This document shows, piece after piece, positions 1-8,631 of a DNA stretch of 64,000 bases (positions are counted from its first letter, which is position 1; each line of letters opens with the position of its first letter). The DNA comes from Streptomyces sp. NBC_00878. GTDB taxonomy: Bacteria; Actinomycetota; Actinomycetes; Streptomycetales; Streptomycetaceae. The notes beneath the pieces are model-generated. The model made no database searches, had not been told where the DNA came from, and saw nothing but the letters and a program-made list of their open reading frames with translations. The position numbers and the translations under genes were made by a program. Location: positions 4,526,001 through 4,590,000 of the forward strand of contig NZ_JAPEOK010000001.1 of assembly GCF_026341515.1 (NCBI RefSeq), in the 5' to 3' direction.

Positions 1-1115
1 AGCGTGGCCCAGCGCGCGGCCAGCAGCCCCATCCGGGTGTCCCACTCGCGCACCTTGCGCGAGACGGCGGGCATGATGTCGCGCGTGACGACGGCCGCGA
101 TCGCGTTGGCGTCGGACGAGCACATCGCCATCGTGTGGGAGAAGAACCCGACGATGACCAGCCCCAACAGCCCGTGCGGCAGCAGCTGTTCGGCCATCAG
201 CGCGTACGAGTCGGCCGGCACGTCCGTCTTGATGATCAGCGGGGCGACCCACATCGGGAAGAACAGCACGAGCGGCCAGACCAGCCACAGCACGGCGGAC
301 AGGGTGGCCGACCGGGTGGCGGACCTCGCGGAGTCCGTGGCCATGTAGCGCTGGGCCTGGTTCCACATGCCGCCGTTGTACTCGAAGGTCTTGATGAAGA
401 GGTACGCGATCAGGAAGACCATCATGTACGGACCCGCCAGCGGCTTGGTGTGACCGTCGAGGGCCGGAGCGTCCCAGACGTTCCACAGCCGGCTGAAGCC
501 ACCCAGCTCGGCCAGGACCGCGACGAGCATCGCGATACCGGCGATGAACTGGATGATGAACTGGCCGAGTTCGGTGAGCGCGTCGGCCCAGAGCCCGCCG
601 ACCGTGCAGTAGACGGCCGTGACGGCACCGGTGATCAGGATGCCCATGTTGAGCGAGACACCGGTGAAGACGGACAACAGGGTCGCGATGGCGGCCCACT
701 TGGCGCCCACGTCCACGATCTTCAGCAGCACGCCGGACCAGGCGAGCGCCTGCTGGGTGGGCAGGTCGTAGCGGTTCTTCAGGTACTCCAGCGGCGAGGC
801 CACGTGCAGCCGTGAGCGCACCCGGTTGAGCCGGGGCGCGAACAGCTTCGCGCCGATCGCGATACCGATGGCGATGGGGAAGGACCAGGTGACGTACGAG
901 GTGACGCCGTACGTGTACGCGATGGCGGCGTAGCCGGTGAACATCACCGCGCTGTAGCCGGACATGTGGTGGGAGATGCCGGACAGCCACCACGGCATCC
1001 TGCCGCCGGCCGTGAAGAAGTCGCTGACGTTGTCGACCCGTTTGTGGGACCAGACACCGATCGCGACCATCACACCGAAGTAGCCGATGAGCACGGCCCA
1101 GTCGAGCCCGTTCAT
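1..1115 (-). CDS. Sodium:solute symporter (SSS family), 3' end outside window
   Basis: Translated from the ATG at 1115, the protein begins MNGLDWAVLIGYFGVMVAIG and continues with SHKRVDNVSDFFTAGGRMPW, then a series of hydrophobic helices. This is the usual opening of the sodium/solute symporter superfamily: a short periplasmic start, TM1, then the F-AGG--P motif. About 371 residues are visible and the C-terminus lies beyond base 1. It should import a small organic solute with Na+; the substrate cannot be told. The upstream neighbour on the same strand is an SDR gene, 161 bp away, so the symporter probably has its own promoter. An inverted repeat sits at 1228-1243. The SSS family assignment is firm. 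Confidence 0.85.
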   Translation of the reverse strand, partial: MNGLDWAVLIGYFGVMVAIGVWSHKRVDNVSDFFTAGGRMPWWLSGISHHMSGYSAVMFTGYAAIAYTYGVTSYVTWSFPIAIGIAIGAKLFAPRLNRVRSRLHVASPLEYLKNRYDLPTQQALAWSGVLLKIVDVGAKWAAIATLLSVFTGVSLNMGILITGAVTAVYCTVGGLWADALTELGQFIIQFIAGIAMLVAVLAELGGFSRLWNVWDAPALDGHTKPLAGPYMMVFLIAYLFIKTFEYNGGMWNQAQRYMATDSARSATRSATLSAVLWLVWPLVLFFPMWVAPLIIKTDVPADSYALMAEQLLPHGLLGLVIVGFFSHTMAMCSSDANAIAAVVTRDIMPAVSRKVREWDTRMGLLAARWAT

Positions 1116-1227
1116 ATGCCCCCTCCCAGGGTCGTGTGACGCCCGCTCATCGTGAGTTCGATGACATGACTCCGACAACAGCCGATACAGTCAAGGGGAG
1201 GTAAAATAGTTCTGTTTACTGACTACC

Positions 1228-1243
1228 GTTCATGTCCATGAAC
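1228..1243. promoter_or_regulatory. Inverted repeat, candidate operator for the symporter
   Basis: GTTCATG and CATGAAC are separated by two bases, 113 bp before the symporter start and just after the SDR stop codon. The surrounding bases (aaaatagttctgtttactg) are AT-rich for this genome. An operator role is inferred from position and symmetry only. Confidence 0.35.
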
Positions 1244-1276
1244 AAATCAGGATGCATGAACGCGGCCGGAAATGAC

Positions 1277-2062
1277 CTACCGCATCAACTCCCCCGCATT
1301 GACCAGCAAAGACTGTCCGGTGATCGCGCGCGCCCGGTCCGACGCCAGGAACGCGGCGGCGTCCGCGACGTCCCCGTCCGTGGCCAGCTCGGGCAGCGCC
1401 ATACGGGAGGTGAGCCGCTCCAGCACCTCGGCCTCCGGCACGCCCTCGGTGTGCGCGGTGAACTGCACGAACGCCTCCACCGGCGGCCCCCACATCCAGC
1501 CCGGCAGCACGGTGTTCACCCGGATCCGGTACGGGCCCAGCTCCCGGGCCATGGAGTACATCGCGCTGGTCAGCGCGCCCTTCGAGGCCGCGTACGCCGC
1601 CTGCCGCACCTGGGAGGGTGCGGCGACGGACGACTGCGTGCCGATGACGACCACGGACCCGCCGCGCTCCTTCAGCGCGGGCAGACAGGCGCGGGTCATC
1701 CGCAGCGTGCCGAGCAGGTTCACGTCGAGGACGGACTGCCAGGTGGCGAAGTCGGCGTCCTCCAGACCGCCGAAGTAGCTGTCCCAGGCGGCCACATGGA
1801 CGACGGCGTCGAGCCGCCCGAACCGTTCCTTCGCGAGCGCGGCGAGCGCCTCGCACTGGCTCTCGTCGGTGATGTCGGTGGCCCGGTAGGCCGTGTGCAC
1901 CCCGTCCGGGTCGAGTTCGGCGGCGGCCTTGGCGAGGTTGGCCTCCGTACGCGCGCCCAGCACGGCGTTCCCGCCGTCCCGCACCACGGCCGCCGCGACC
2001 TGGTGACCGAGCCCGGCCCCGACCCCCGAGACGACGACGGTCTTGCCCTGGAGCAGTGACAT
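1277..2062 (-). CDS. SDR family NAD(P)-dependent oxidoreductase
   Basis: The 261-residue protein is a classical short-chain dehydrogenase/reductase. It has an N-terminal VVVSGVGAGLGHQVA glycine-rich cofactor loop, NLLGTLRMT in the central strand/helix, and YAASKGAL carrying the catalytic Tyr and Lys. It presumably oxidises an alcohol or reduces a ketone with a nicotinamide cofactor; the substrate is unknown. The ATG at 2062 lies 28 bp from a perfect CTGACGG-T-CCGTCAG palindrome (2091-2105). That site is shared with the divergent gene at 2161 and also precedes the catabolic operons at 41.9, 42.8, 47.9 and 60.9 kb. The gene is therefore probably part of that regulon. Confidence 0.88.
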   Translation of the reverse strand: MSLLQGKTVVVSGVGAGLGHQVAAAVVRDGGNAVLGARTEANLAKAAAELDPDGVHTAYRATDITDESQCEALAALAKERFGRLDAVVHVAAWDSYFGGLEDADFATWQSVLDVNLLGTLRMTRACLPALKERGGSVVVIGTQSSVAAPSQVRQAAYAASKGALTSAMYSMARELGPYRIRVNTVLPGWMWGPPVEAFVQFTAHTEGVPEAEVLERLTSRMALPELATDGDVADAAAFLASDRARAITGQSLLVNAGELMR

Positions 2063-2090
2063 TGCGGGCCTCCCGGCTCTGGCGCTTGAT

Positions 2091-2105
2091 CTGACGGTCC
2101 GTCAG
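2091..2105. promoter_or_regulatory. CTGAC-N5-GTCAG operator, site 1
   Basis: The sequence CTGACGGTCCGTCAG is a 15-bp palindrome with one central base. It lies between divergent start codons at 2062 and 2161. The identical sequence occurs at 47890-47904 and variants occur at four other places in this window, always just upstream of a catabolic gene. The symmetry and length suit a TetR-family dimer. Confidence 0.7.
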
Positions 2106-2160
2106 AGTAGGTCCGTCCGGAGGAGGAAGGAAGGCCGCAGGAGGAAGGAAGGGGAGTGCC

Positions 2161-3036
2161 ATGCTCGATGACACGCCGATCGACACCCGCAGCGAGGTGT
2201 ACGCGGAACTGGCCGCCGTCGGCCCGTACGGCGTCCACCCCGGCCACGCCCTGATCACGATGGTGGAACCGCATCCGGGCCACGAGTACGCATACAATCG
2301 ATGGTACGAAGACGACCACTACTACGCGGGCGCGATGGCCATGCCCTGGATGTACGCGGGCCGGCGCTGGGTCGCGACCCGTGACCTCCAACTCCTGCGC
2401 TACCCCGAGAAGTCGGCGGTCGCCCAGCCGGTCACCACGGGCTGCTACCTCTCGACGTACTGGGTCACGGACGGCCGCTACGACGACCACATGAAGTGGA
2501 CGGTCGGCATCAACAAGCGGCTGAACAGGGACGGTCGGGTCTACCAGGACCGCACGCACGTCTTCACGGCGTTCCAGGACCACGAGGCGACGGTGTACCG
2601 GGACGGGGCCGCCGGGCCGCGCGACTTCCACGCCCTTGACCACCCGTACGCGGGCCTGGTCGTGGAGGTCATCGACGCCGAATCCCCGGCCCAGCGGGCC
2701 GAGTTGCTGGAGTGGCTCCGCTCCCGCCACCTCCCCAAGCGCCTCGCGGGCTCCCCCGCCGCCATGGTCACGATCTTCCGCCCGACCCCGCTCCCCGGCG
2801 ACCGCATGACGTACGTGAAGCAGGTCGAGGGCGTCGATACGCGGCTGACGTTGCTGTGGTTCCTGGAGGCGGATCCTCGGGAGTGCTGGGACCCGTACTT
2901 CACCGGGCTGGACGCGCCGGTGGCCGCCGCATCCATGAGCGGCTCCGCCGCGGGCGGCCTGGGGCGGGTGGAGTTGGTGGCGCCCTTCATTCCTACGGTG
3001 CCGGGGACGGACCGGTACGTCGACCGGCTGCGGTGA
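2161..3036 (+). CDS. Dimeric alpha/beta-barrel (EthD-like) protein
   Basis: A 291-residue soluble protein with no signal peptide. The stretch HPGHEYAYNRWYEDDHYYAG followed by PWMYAGRRWVA resembles the N-x-WY-x-x-H motif of ferredoxin-like dimeric alpha/beta-barrel proteins (EthD and relatives). A second, weaker domain of the same size (LVVEVIDAESPAQRAELLEWL onwards) may be a tandem copy. Such proteins often accompany degradation enzymes, but I do not recognise this one's function. The start has a good ribosome site (ggaaggggag). It is divergent from the SDR gene at 2062 and shares the operator at 2091, which links it to the same regulon. Confidence 0.65.
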   Translation: MLDDTPIDTRSEVYAELAAVGPYGVHPGHALITMVEPHPGHEYAYNRWYEDDHYYAGAMAMPWMYAGRRWVATRDLQLLRYPEKSAVAQPVTTGCYLSTYWVTDGRYDDHMKWTVGINKRLNRDGRVYQDRTHVFTAFQDHEATVYRDGAAGPRDFHALDHPYAGLVVEVIDAESPAQRAELLEWLRSRHLPKRLAGSPAAMVTIFRPTPLPGDRMTYVKQVEGVDTRLTLLWFLEADPRECWDPYFTGLDAPVAAASMSGSAAGGLGRVELVAPFIPTVPGTDRYVDRLR

Positions 3037-3151
3037 CCCGTCCCGTTTTTCCGCGTTGCCGGCGCGCGCTCGCCGCTCCCTCCTGCAACCCGGCATACAC
3101 CAGGTCCCCCTGTGGTTGAGCAACACACGTACAGGAAAGGGGACTTGAGGT

Positions 3152-3670
3152 ATGGCCGCAGCACGCGCGCTTCCGCTCACCGCGACCCTGCTCACCGGCA
3201 CGGTCGCGCTCTACATCACGCTCGTGGCGTTCGGGAACATCACCGACTTCGGCACCAACCAGCAGTTCGTCCAGCACGTCCTCGCCATGGACACCACCTT
3301 CAAGGACGACGACCTGATGTGGCGGGCCGTCGAGTCCAAGGGGCTCCAGGACGCCGCGTACATAGCGATCATCGTGTGGGAGACGATCGCCGCGCTCGTC
3401 CTGATCCTGGGCACGTTCCAGTGGCTTCGCCACGACCACGTCCGGGCGCGGCGGACGTCCACGCTCGGGCTGTTGATGCTGATGCTGCTCTTCGGAGCCG
3501 GGTTTCTCGCCATCGGTGGCGAGTGGTTCGCGATGTGGCAGTCGGAGGACTGGAACGGGCTCGATGCGGCGATGCGGGTCTTTTTGTTGAGCGGGGTTGT
3601 GTTGGTCGTTGTCCACCTGCCGGTGGAGCGGGCCGGGAGTGCGGGCGGCTCGTCGGGGGCCGACGTCTAG
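3152..3670 (+). CDS. DUF2165 family membrane protein
   Basis: The 172-residue protein has about four transmembrane helices: TATLLTGTVALYITLVAFGN near the N-terminus, AAYIAIIVWETIAALVLILG, TLGLLMLMLLFGAGFLAIGG, and MRVFLLSGVVLVVVHL near the C-terminus. The conserved NITDF, a long first loop, then GGEWFAMWQS match the DUF2165 family of small bacterial inner-membrane proteins, whose function is unknown. A ribosome site [18 protein letters not shown] the ATG. It is convergent with the large ATPase gene at 3804, with a strong hairpin between them. Confidence 0.8.
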   Translation: MAAARALPLTATLLTGTVALYITLVAFGNITDFGTNQQFVQHVLAMDTTFKDDDLMWRAVESKGLQDAAYIAIIVWETIAALVLILGTFQWLRHDHVRARRTSTLGLLMLMLLFGAGFLAIGGEWFAMWQSEDWNGLDAAMRVFLLSGVVLVVVHLPVERAGSAGGSSGADV

Positions 3671-3700
3671 CTTCCTCGCGGGAGGCTGGCGGGGGTTGTT

Positions 3701-3798
3701 CGGTGGCTGCGGGCCGGCGGTGGCTGGTCGCGCAGTTCCCCGCGCCCCTAGAGGGCTGCGCCCCTGACGGGCTGCGCCCGAAACGGGCGCGGCCCGTC
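3701..3798. repeat. Streptomyces-type intergenic repeat with terminator hairpin
   Basis: The stretch ggtggctggtcgcgcagttc followed by cccgcgcccct is a recurrent intergenic sequence in Streptomyces, usually at gene 3' ends; a related copy in the other orientation is at 40681-40745. It ends in GACGGGCTGCGCCCG (3766-3780), an AAA loop and CGGGCGCGGCCCGTC (3784-3798). The 15-bp stem has one T/G wobble and sits between two convergent genes, so it probably terminates both. Confidence 0.6.
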
Positions 3799-3803
3799 AG
3801 CCG

Positions 3804-6800
3804 TCATTGGGCGTAGCGGGTTCGAATCGCGTCGCGGGCCGTCGTGACCTCCGTCAGGCGGGCGGCGAGGTGGTCTCGGTCGGAGCCGGGGCTCTCCCGT
3901 ACGTCGGTGAGGACGGCGGCCAGGTTGGCCAGGTCATCCCAGTCGGGGGTCATGGCCAGGAGCTCGGCCAGTCCTCGGTCGGCGGCGGGCCAGTCGGCGA
4001 GGGCGCAGCCGACGAAGCAGCGGCCCTGCGCGCGCTCCAGCTCGTCCAGCCCGCCGCCCTCCTGGATCATCCGGGCCAGCTCCCGCCAGAGGGGTTCGGC
4101 GGCGGGCAGGCCTTCGGATCTGCTGACGGTCACGGCCAGTTGGAACGTGCCGGAGATCGGTTCCGACTCGCGTATCCGCTCGGCCAGTTGGCGGGCCTCC
4201 GTCCACCGGCCCGCGTGCAGGTGTGCCTCGACGCGCAGGTCGTCCAGGTCGTCGGCGGGCGTCGGCGCCCGGTCCGGGCCGGCCAGGCGGGCCGACGCCT
4301 CGTCCCAGCGGTCGCACAGCATCAGCAACTCGATGGACGTACGGCGCGCCCAGTCCTCCTCCGTCGCCAACTCGACGCACCGGTCCAGGTCGGCCAGCGC
4401 CCGCTCGGTCCGGCCGGTCGCCAGGCCGACCCGGGCACGTGAGGCGTAGGCCCATCCGTAGTCCGGGCTCAGCTCCAGGGCGCGGTCCAGGTGGCGGAGG
4501 GCCTCCTGGTGGTCCTTCATGGCGCGGTAGGTCCCGCCGAGACCGGCCAGTGTGGCGTGGTCGTCCGGGCTGCGTTCCAGTATGCGGCGGAAGACGGTGA
4601 CCGCCTCCTCGTACAGGGCCGAGTCGCGGTACGCCACGCCCAGTTCGTGACTGGTCCAGCCGTCGTCGGGATCCGTGTCCACGGCTCGCCGCAGGTCCTC
4701 GAACTTGCCTGCCCGGTCGCCCAGTTCGTACTTCGCGTGGGCCCGCATCACCAGCGCCCAGGAGTAGTCGGACTCCAGCTCGACCGCACGGTCCAGGTCG
4801 GCCAACGCCTCCTCGTACCTGCCCAGTTCATGAAGGGCCTGACCACGGCTGGCCAGGGCCGAGGCGTAGTCCGGTTCGAGGGAGACGGCCCGGCCGAGCT
4901 CGGTGACGGCTTCCTCGTAGCGGTGGGCGCGCCGGTAGGCGTCACCCCGCTCCGACGCGACCCAGGCCTCGTCGGGCGCGAGCTCGACCGCACGGTCGAA
5001 GTCGGCGAACGCCTCGTCCGGCTCCCCTCTGGTGAGGCGCAGCCGAGCCCTGCGCACCAGCGCCCACACGTACTCCCCGTCGATGCTCAGCGCACGGTTG
5101 AAGTCGGCGAGCGCCTCGTCGTACCGCCCGAGAGCCTGTCGGCAGACGGCTCGCCCGGTCAGGGTCTCGTCATTGGTCGGGTCGAGGGCGACGGCACGGT
5201 CGAAATCCACGATGGCCTCCTCGAAACGGGCCGCGAGCCGATAGGTCTCGGCGCGCTCGGAGATGATCCACCCGGTGTCGGGGGCCAGTTCGTCCGCCCG
5301 GTCGAAGGCGGCCAGCGCGGCCGGGAGATCGTTCATCACCCGGTGGGTGAAGCCGCGGCCGTAGTGGGCCAGGGCCAGCTCCGGATCGAGTTCGAGCGCC
5401 CGGGCGTACTCCTCCAGTGCCCGCCCGTACTCCCCGCTGTGCCGCAGTTCCCTGCCCCGCATGGTGTGCGCCATCGCTCGGCCGCCGGTGTCCAGTCCCG
5501 GCCGGGCCAGGAGCAGCGCCATCGCTCCCGCCACCCCGGTCGCGTCGTCCGCGAGCGCCTCGCCCAGCTCCCGGCCCCAGTTCCTGAGGGCCGGGCTGTC
5601 CGTCGCCTCGCCCGCCTCCTCCAGCATCCGTGCCCAGCGGCGGCCGACGACCTCGTCCTCGCGGCAGGCCTCGACCAGCGAGCCCAGCGCGTCGGCGAGG
5701 GCCGCGGGCGGGCGGGCGCAGAGGCGGTGGTACGTCTCCTCCAGGAGCAGCTCGCGCCACTCCTCGTCCTCCCACAGTTCCTCGGTGTCCCGGCCGGCCC
5801 CGACGTCGTCACGCCACTCGGCGAACGCCTCCGCCAGCCGCCGGTGCCGCCCGGCCCACTCGCGCCGGGACTTGCGGCGTTCCAGCCTGAGCATCGGCGC
5901 CCGTACGACGTCGTGGTACTGCACCCGCTCCCCGCGCTCGCCGACGAACGGCAGCGCGGTCAACCACTCGTACAGCGCGTCCAGTTCGTCGTCCGGGCGG
6001 TCGACGACCAGGACTCGGAAGACGTCCGCGTCGAGCCACCGCGGCAGAGCGCAGATCCCGGCGACCTTGCGGCGTACGGACGGTTCCGATCGCAGGAACT
6101 GTTCCACGGCGCCGGCGCTCGGGTCGATCACGGCGTCCGGGTCGCCGGGGCGCTTGTTCGCGAGCGTCGACACGAGGACGGGCAGGCCGCCCGTGAGGCG
6201 CAGCACCTCCTCGACGACCGGCTCGGCCACGACGCCCTTCCCGGCGAGCAGCCGGCGCGACTCGGTCTCGGTGAACGGCGCCAGCGGCACGTCCGCCACC
6301 AGGTCCAGGCCTCTCCAGCGGGCGGGGTCCAGCCGGCGCTGTCCGGCGGTGACCACGACGACGGTGGCGGGCAGCCCGCCGTCCGCCGTGCCGCGGGTGA
6401 TCATCTCGTGCAGCCACGGGTCGAGATACAGGCCTGTCCGCTCGTACGTGTCGAAGAACAGGACGATCCACTCGGAGGTGGCGGAGGCGGCAGCGCGCAG
6501 TTCGCGGAGCAGGATCGGCGTGAGCACCTTCTCGGGCGACGTCACGAGTTCGATGTCGTCGGGGTTGCGGAAGCGGGCGCCGAGGCCGGCCCGCAGGCGG
6601 TCGGCGCCCAGCGCGAGCCGGTCCGCCGGGAGGGCGCTCGTGAGGAGGCTGCCGCCCGGCAGGGTGGCCTCCACGGCGGCCATGCCCAGCCCCACCGCGG
6701 CCCTGCTGCCGACCGACGCCGCCTCCGGCTCCGGTGCGGGGCCGCCGGCGAGCGCGGCGAGGGCGGCCGCCTCCGCCTCGCGCCGCCGCTCCTGATACGC

Positions 6801-7133
6801 GGTCAGCCGCCGCTCCAGGTCCTTCAACCGCCGTCCCTGGTCCGCGAATTGCTCGCAGATCTCCGACAGTGCCTCCGGGACGCTCCCGGCACGCTCGTCG
6901 ACGTACGCCGTGAGCGCCCCGCGTTCGCGTGCCAGGTGCCGCAACTCCTGTACCAGGAAGGTCTTTCCGACGCCCGCGGTGCCGTGCACGTGGAAGCGGA
7001 AACGCTGTCCGGGGTCGCCGGGCCGGAGGTCGAAGTTCCGCAGGAACGCGGCCCGTTCGGCGTCCCGGCCGACGAATCCGGCGCGGTTGCCCTGCTGGAT
7101 GAGCTCCTGCCGCGACGGTCCTGCCTGCGCCAC
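3804..7133 (-). CDS. STAND-like ATPase with long TPR array
   Basis: The 1109-residue protein opens with a NTPase module. Walker A is HGTAGVGKTFLVQ at about residues 49-61, a possible Walker B is WIVLFFDTYERT near 243-254, and a winged-helix-like region follows. From about residue 560 onward there are roughly ten tetratricopeptide repeats with the A-LDP/E-A-A--SRG pattern, for example YGRALEEYARALELDPELAL. This layout (ATP switch plus protein-binding repeats) is typical of STAND signalling ATPases. The ligand and output are unknown, and I see no DNA-binding or enzymatic effector domain. It is apparently a single-gene unit ending at the shared hairpin at 3766-3798. Of three large NTPase/TPR proteins in the window, this is the only one whose neighbours say nothing about its role. 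Confidence 0.75.
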   Translation of the reverse strand: MAQAGPSRQELIQQGNRAGFVGRDAERAAFLRNFDLRPGDPGQRFRFHVHGTAGVGKTFLVQELRHLARERGALTAYVDERAGSVPEALSEICEQFADQGRRLKDLERRLTAYQERRREAEAAALAALAGGPAPEPEAASVGSRAAVGLGMAAVEATLPGGSLLTSALPADRLALGADRLRAGLGARFRNPDDIELVTSPEKVLTPILLRELRAAASATSEWIVLFFDTYERTGLYLDPWLHEMITRGTADGGLPATVVVVTAGQRRLDPARWRGLDLVADVPLAPFTETESRRLLAGKGVVAEPVVEEVLRLTGGLPVLVSTLANKRPGDPDAVIDPSAGAVEQFLRSEPSVRRKVAGICALPRWLDADVFRVLVVDRPDDELDALYEWLTALPFVGERGERVQYHDVVRAPMLRLERRKSRREWAGRHRRLAEAFAEWRDDVGAGRDTEELWEDEEWRELLLEETYHRLCARPPAALADALGSLVEACREDEVVGRRWARMLEEAGEATDSPALRNWGRELGEALADDATGVAGAMALLLARPGLDTGGRAMAHTMRGRELRHSGEYGRALEEYARALELDPELALAHYGRGFTHRVMNDLPAALAAFDRADELAPDTGWIISERAETYRLAARFEEAIVDFDRAVALDPTNDETLTGRAVCRQALGRYDEALADFNRALSIDGEYVWALVRRARLRLTRGEPDEAFADFDRAVELAPDEAWVASERGDAYRRAHRYEEAVTELGRAVSLEPDYASALASRGQALHELGRYEEALADLDRAVELESDYSWALVMRAHAKYELGDRAGKFEDLRRAVDTDPDDGWTSHELGVAYRDSALYEEAVTVFRRILERSPDDHATLAGLGGTYRAMKDHQEALRHLDRALELSPDYGWAYASRARVGLATGRTERALADLDRCVELATEEDWARRTSIELLMLCDRWDEASARLAGPDRAPTPADDLDDLRVEAHLHAGRWTEARQLAERIRESEPISGTFQLAVTVSRSEGLPAAEPLWRELARMIQEGGGLDELERAQGRCFVGCALADWPAADRGLAELLAMTPDWDDLANLAAVLTDVRESPGSDRDHLAARLTEVTTARDAIRTRYAQ

Positions 7134-7263
7134 CCGTCCGCCTCCTTGCCGCTCCCGGTCGAGTCCCGGTCCCGGTCCCGGTCCCGCTTCCGGTCCGGGT
7201 CCCAGTCTGGCTCAGCCTGCCGGAGATGACCTAGAGGTGTCGCCCTTCTGCCGTCCGCCTCCC

Positions 7264-7305
7264 GGTCATCCGTCATCCGTCATCCGTCATCCGTCATCCG
7301 TCATC
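7264..7305. repeat. Heptanucleotide tandem repeat (GTCATCC)6
   Basis: Six uninterrupted copies of GTCATCC lie in the promoter region upstream of the ATPase gene. The array is exact and may vary in copy number between strains. Confidence 0.85.
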
Positions 7306-7390
7306 CGACGGAGGAGGCCGTGAGCCGGTCCGCCTCGGGTACCGCTGGCCGGGATCGAGGGGTACGCGGGATGGCCTTTTCCCCCGGAAT

Positions 7391-7468
7391 TCACTTGTCC
7401 ACGCCGACCTCGCCGACCTCGTCGAGCCGGAGCGTCAGCCTGAAGTCCCGGCCGGGCAAAGTGGGTTA
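7391..7468 (-). pseudogene. 3' remnant of a gene (C-terminal tail only)
   Basis: Read on the minus strand, the frame ending at 7391 gives PGRDFRLTLRLDEVGEVGVD then K and stop. This looks like the charged C-terminal strand of a real protein, but an in-frame stop lies just upstream and no start exists. The codon composition is normal for the genome. It is probably what is left after a recombination event; the parent family is not recognised. Confidence 0.3.
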
Positions 7469-7471
7469 CAC

Positions 7472-7511
7472 GTCCCAGCGACACGCCGTAAACCCGGCGT
7501 GTCGCTGGGAC
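7472..7511. repeat. Perfect 17-bp inverted repeat (hairpin)
   Basis: GTCCCAGCGACACGCCG (7472-7488) is followed by the loop TAAACC and the exact reverse complement (7495-7511). Its downstream side continues into an AT-richer sequence (acaattacttcgcc). It lies between a minus-strand 3' remnant and a plus-strand DUF397 remnant. It could be a bidirectional terminator or the end of a vanished element. No T-tract follows. Confidence 0.7.
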
Positions 7512-7595
7512 TCTCGCGACAATTACTTCGCCCGGCGGATTCGCCAACAAAGTCCTGAAGTCCCAGGCTTGCTGCTGGGGTCATCACTGGCGGTG

Positions 7596-7742
7596 ATGTG
7601 GCCCGGCTGCGTCGAGGCCGCGACAGCCAACCTCGACACCACCATCCACGTCCGCGGCTCCAAGGACAGGCAGGGCTCACAGCTCACGTTCGCGGACGCG
7701 GCGTGGACCGAGTTCGTCGGCCACGCCCGCCAGTCAGCGTGA
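7596..7742 (+). pseudogene. DUF397 domain remnant
   Basis: The frame from 7596 reads MWPGCVEAATANLDTTIHVR followed by GSKDRQGSQLTFADAAWTEF and a short tail. This matches the conserved half of DUF397 proteins (CVEVA...VRDSKDPxGPxLTF...W..F), the small partners of XRE regulators; an intact example is at 55479. The usual N-terminus (F-KSSYS--) is absent and no ribosome site precedes the fragment. An open frame with a good ribosome site starts at 7320, but its upstream part has no protein-like features. Probably a broken gene. Confidence 0.5.
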
Positions 7743-8333
7743 CTGGAGTGCGTCCAGGGCCACCGCCTGGGCGATGGCGAGGCGGCGGTCGAGGTCGGGG
7801 GACGCTATGTCGAGTACGTAGCGGTCGCGGAGGCCGAACTTCTTGTCGACCGCCATCGATCGTTTGTCGCCCTCGGTGAAGTCGAAGTGGTACGGCCATG
7901 CGAACGGCACGAAATCGATGAGCGGCAGGAACTCCCAGACGCGGCGGAGTACGGCCACCACCCTGTTGCGTTCGCGTCCGGTGAGCTGTGTCGTGCCCGG
8001 TTGATCCAGGCTCCACGTCGAGCGCAGCAAGGAGGCGGCAAACCTCTTGCGAAACGTCCCGATGAGGTTGCCCGTCTCGTCCCGTACGTCGTAGACGGCG
8101 CCGACATCGAGGACCTGGCGGGCCTCGAAGGTGAACAGGACACGGTTCTTGGACTCGTCGGAGTAGACGGTCACCTGTTCTTTGAACGTCATCCGTTTCT
8201 GCTGGGCGAAGGCGACGACCTCGCCCTCGGAGCCGTCAGGACGGGCCACGGTCACCACGTACCGGTTGGCCATGACGGTCATCTTCTGCCGGACGTTGAA
8301 CCGCCCGTGCGCCTGCAGTTGCATGTGGTCCAC
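7734..8333 (-). CDS. LURP-one-related / scramblase-like protein
   Basis: The 199-residue soluble protein has the alternating-strand pattern of the LURP-one-related/phospholipid-scramblase-like fold. RYVVTVARPDGSEGEVVAFA is followed by KEQVTVYSDESKNRVLFTF, then VYDVRDETGNLIGTFRKRFA, and near the end a hydrophobic-aromatic stretch (FLPLIDFVPFAWPYHFDF). The family forms closed beta barrels around a helix and its biochemical role in bacteria is unclear. I chose the GTG at 8333 because GGGAG lies seven bases upstream; an ATG three codons later is the alternative. Its 3' end overlaps the DUF397 remnant on the other strand. Confidence 0.7.
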   Translation of the reverse strand: MDHMQLQAHGRFNVRQKMTVMANRYVVTVARPDGSEGEVVAFAQQKRMTFKEQVTVYSDESKNRVLFTFEARQVLDVGAVYDVRDETGNLIGTFRKRFAASLLRSTWSLDQPGTTQLTGRERNRVVAVLRRVWEFLPLIDFVPFAWPYHFDFTEGDKRSMAVDKKFGLRDRYVLDIASPDLDRRLAIAQAVALDALQSR

Positions 8334-8441
8334 GTGACGTCTCCCGTTTCGTCGCCTGCACTGTGTCCTGCTGAGCCATCGTCGCCGCGACGGCCGCCCG
8401 GATCAGTCCTCGGAAGTCGCGGTCCGCAGCGACCTTCGGCT

Positions 8442-8631
8442 AGGGGGTGTTTCGAAAGTCCCGTGCGGTGCCCGCGGTGTCCGGTGCGTGCCCTGGGGGT
8501 CCCCCCAGCCGGAGGCTGGGGGAGTGCCGGACGAAGGCCCTCGTCCGGGCCGTACTTGGGCCTTTGGCCGGTGCGGCGAGGGTGCGTGCCGGGCGCCGTG
8601 GGTGCTGTGCGGGACTTTCGAAACACCCCCT
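8442..8631. mobile_element. MITE-like element with 22-bp terminal inverted repeats
   Basis: The element begins AGGGGGTGTTTCGAAAGTCC and ends with the exact reverse complement; the perfect match covers 22 bp (8442-8463 and 8610-8631). Inside are two further hairpins: CCCCCAGCC/GGCTGGGGG (8502-8522) and CCGGACGA/TCGTCCGG (8527-8548). It encodes nothing. Length (190 bp), terminal repeats and lack of coding capacity fit a miniature inverted-repeat transposable element. I see no clear target-site duplication. It lies between the LURP-one gene and the histidine kinase. Confidence 0.7.

Noticed and set aside
5461..6795. Long plus-strand open frame opposite the ATPase gene
   Set aside because: High-GC codon bias creates long antisense frames; composition and lack of any motif mark it as a shadow of the gene at 3804.
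7320..7595. Start with strong GGAGGAGG ribosome site at 7320
   Set aside because: The first ~90 residues cross the hairpin and have no protein-like features; only the end matches DUF397, so the frame is treated as a remnant.
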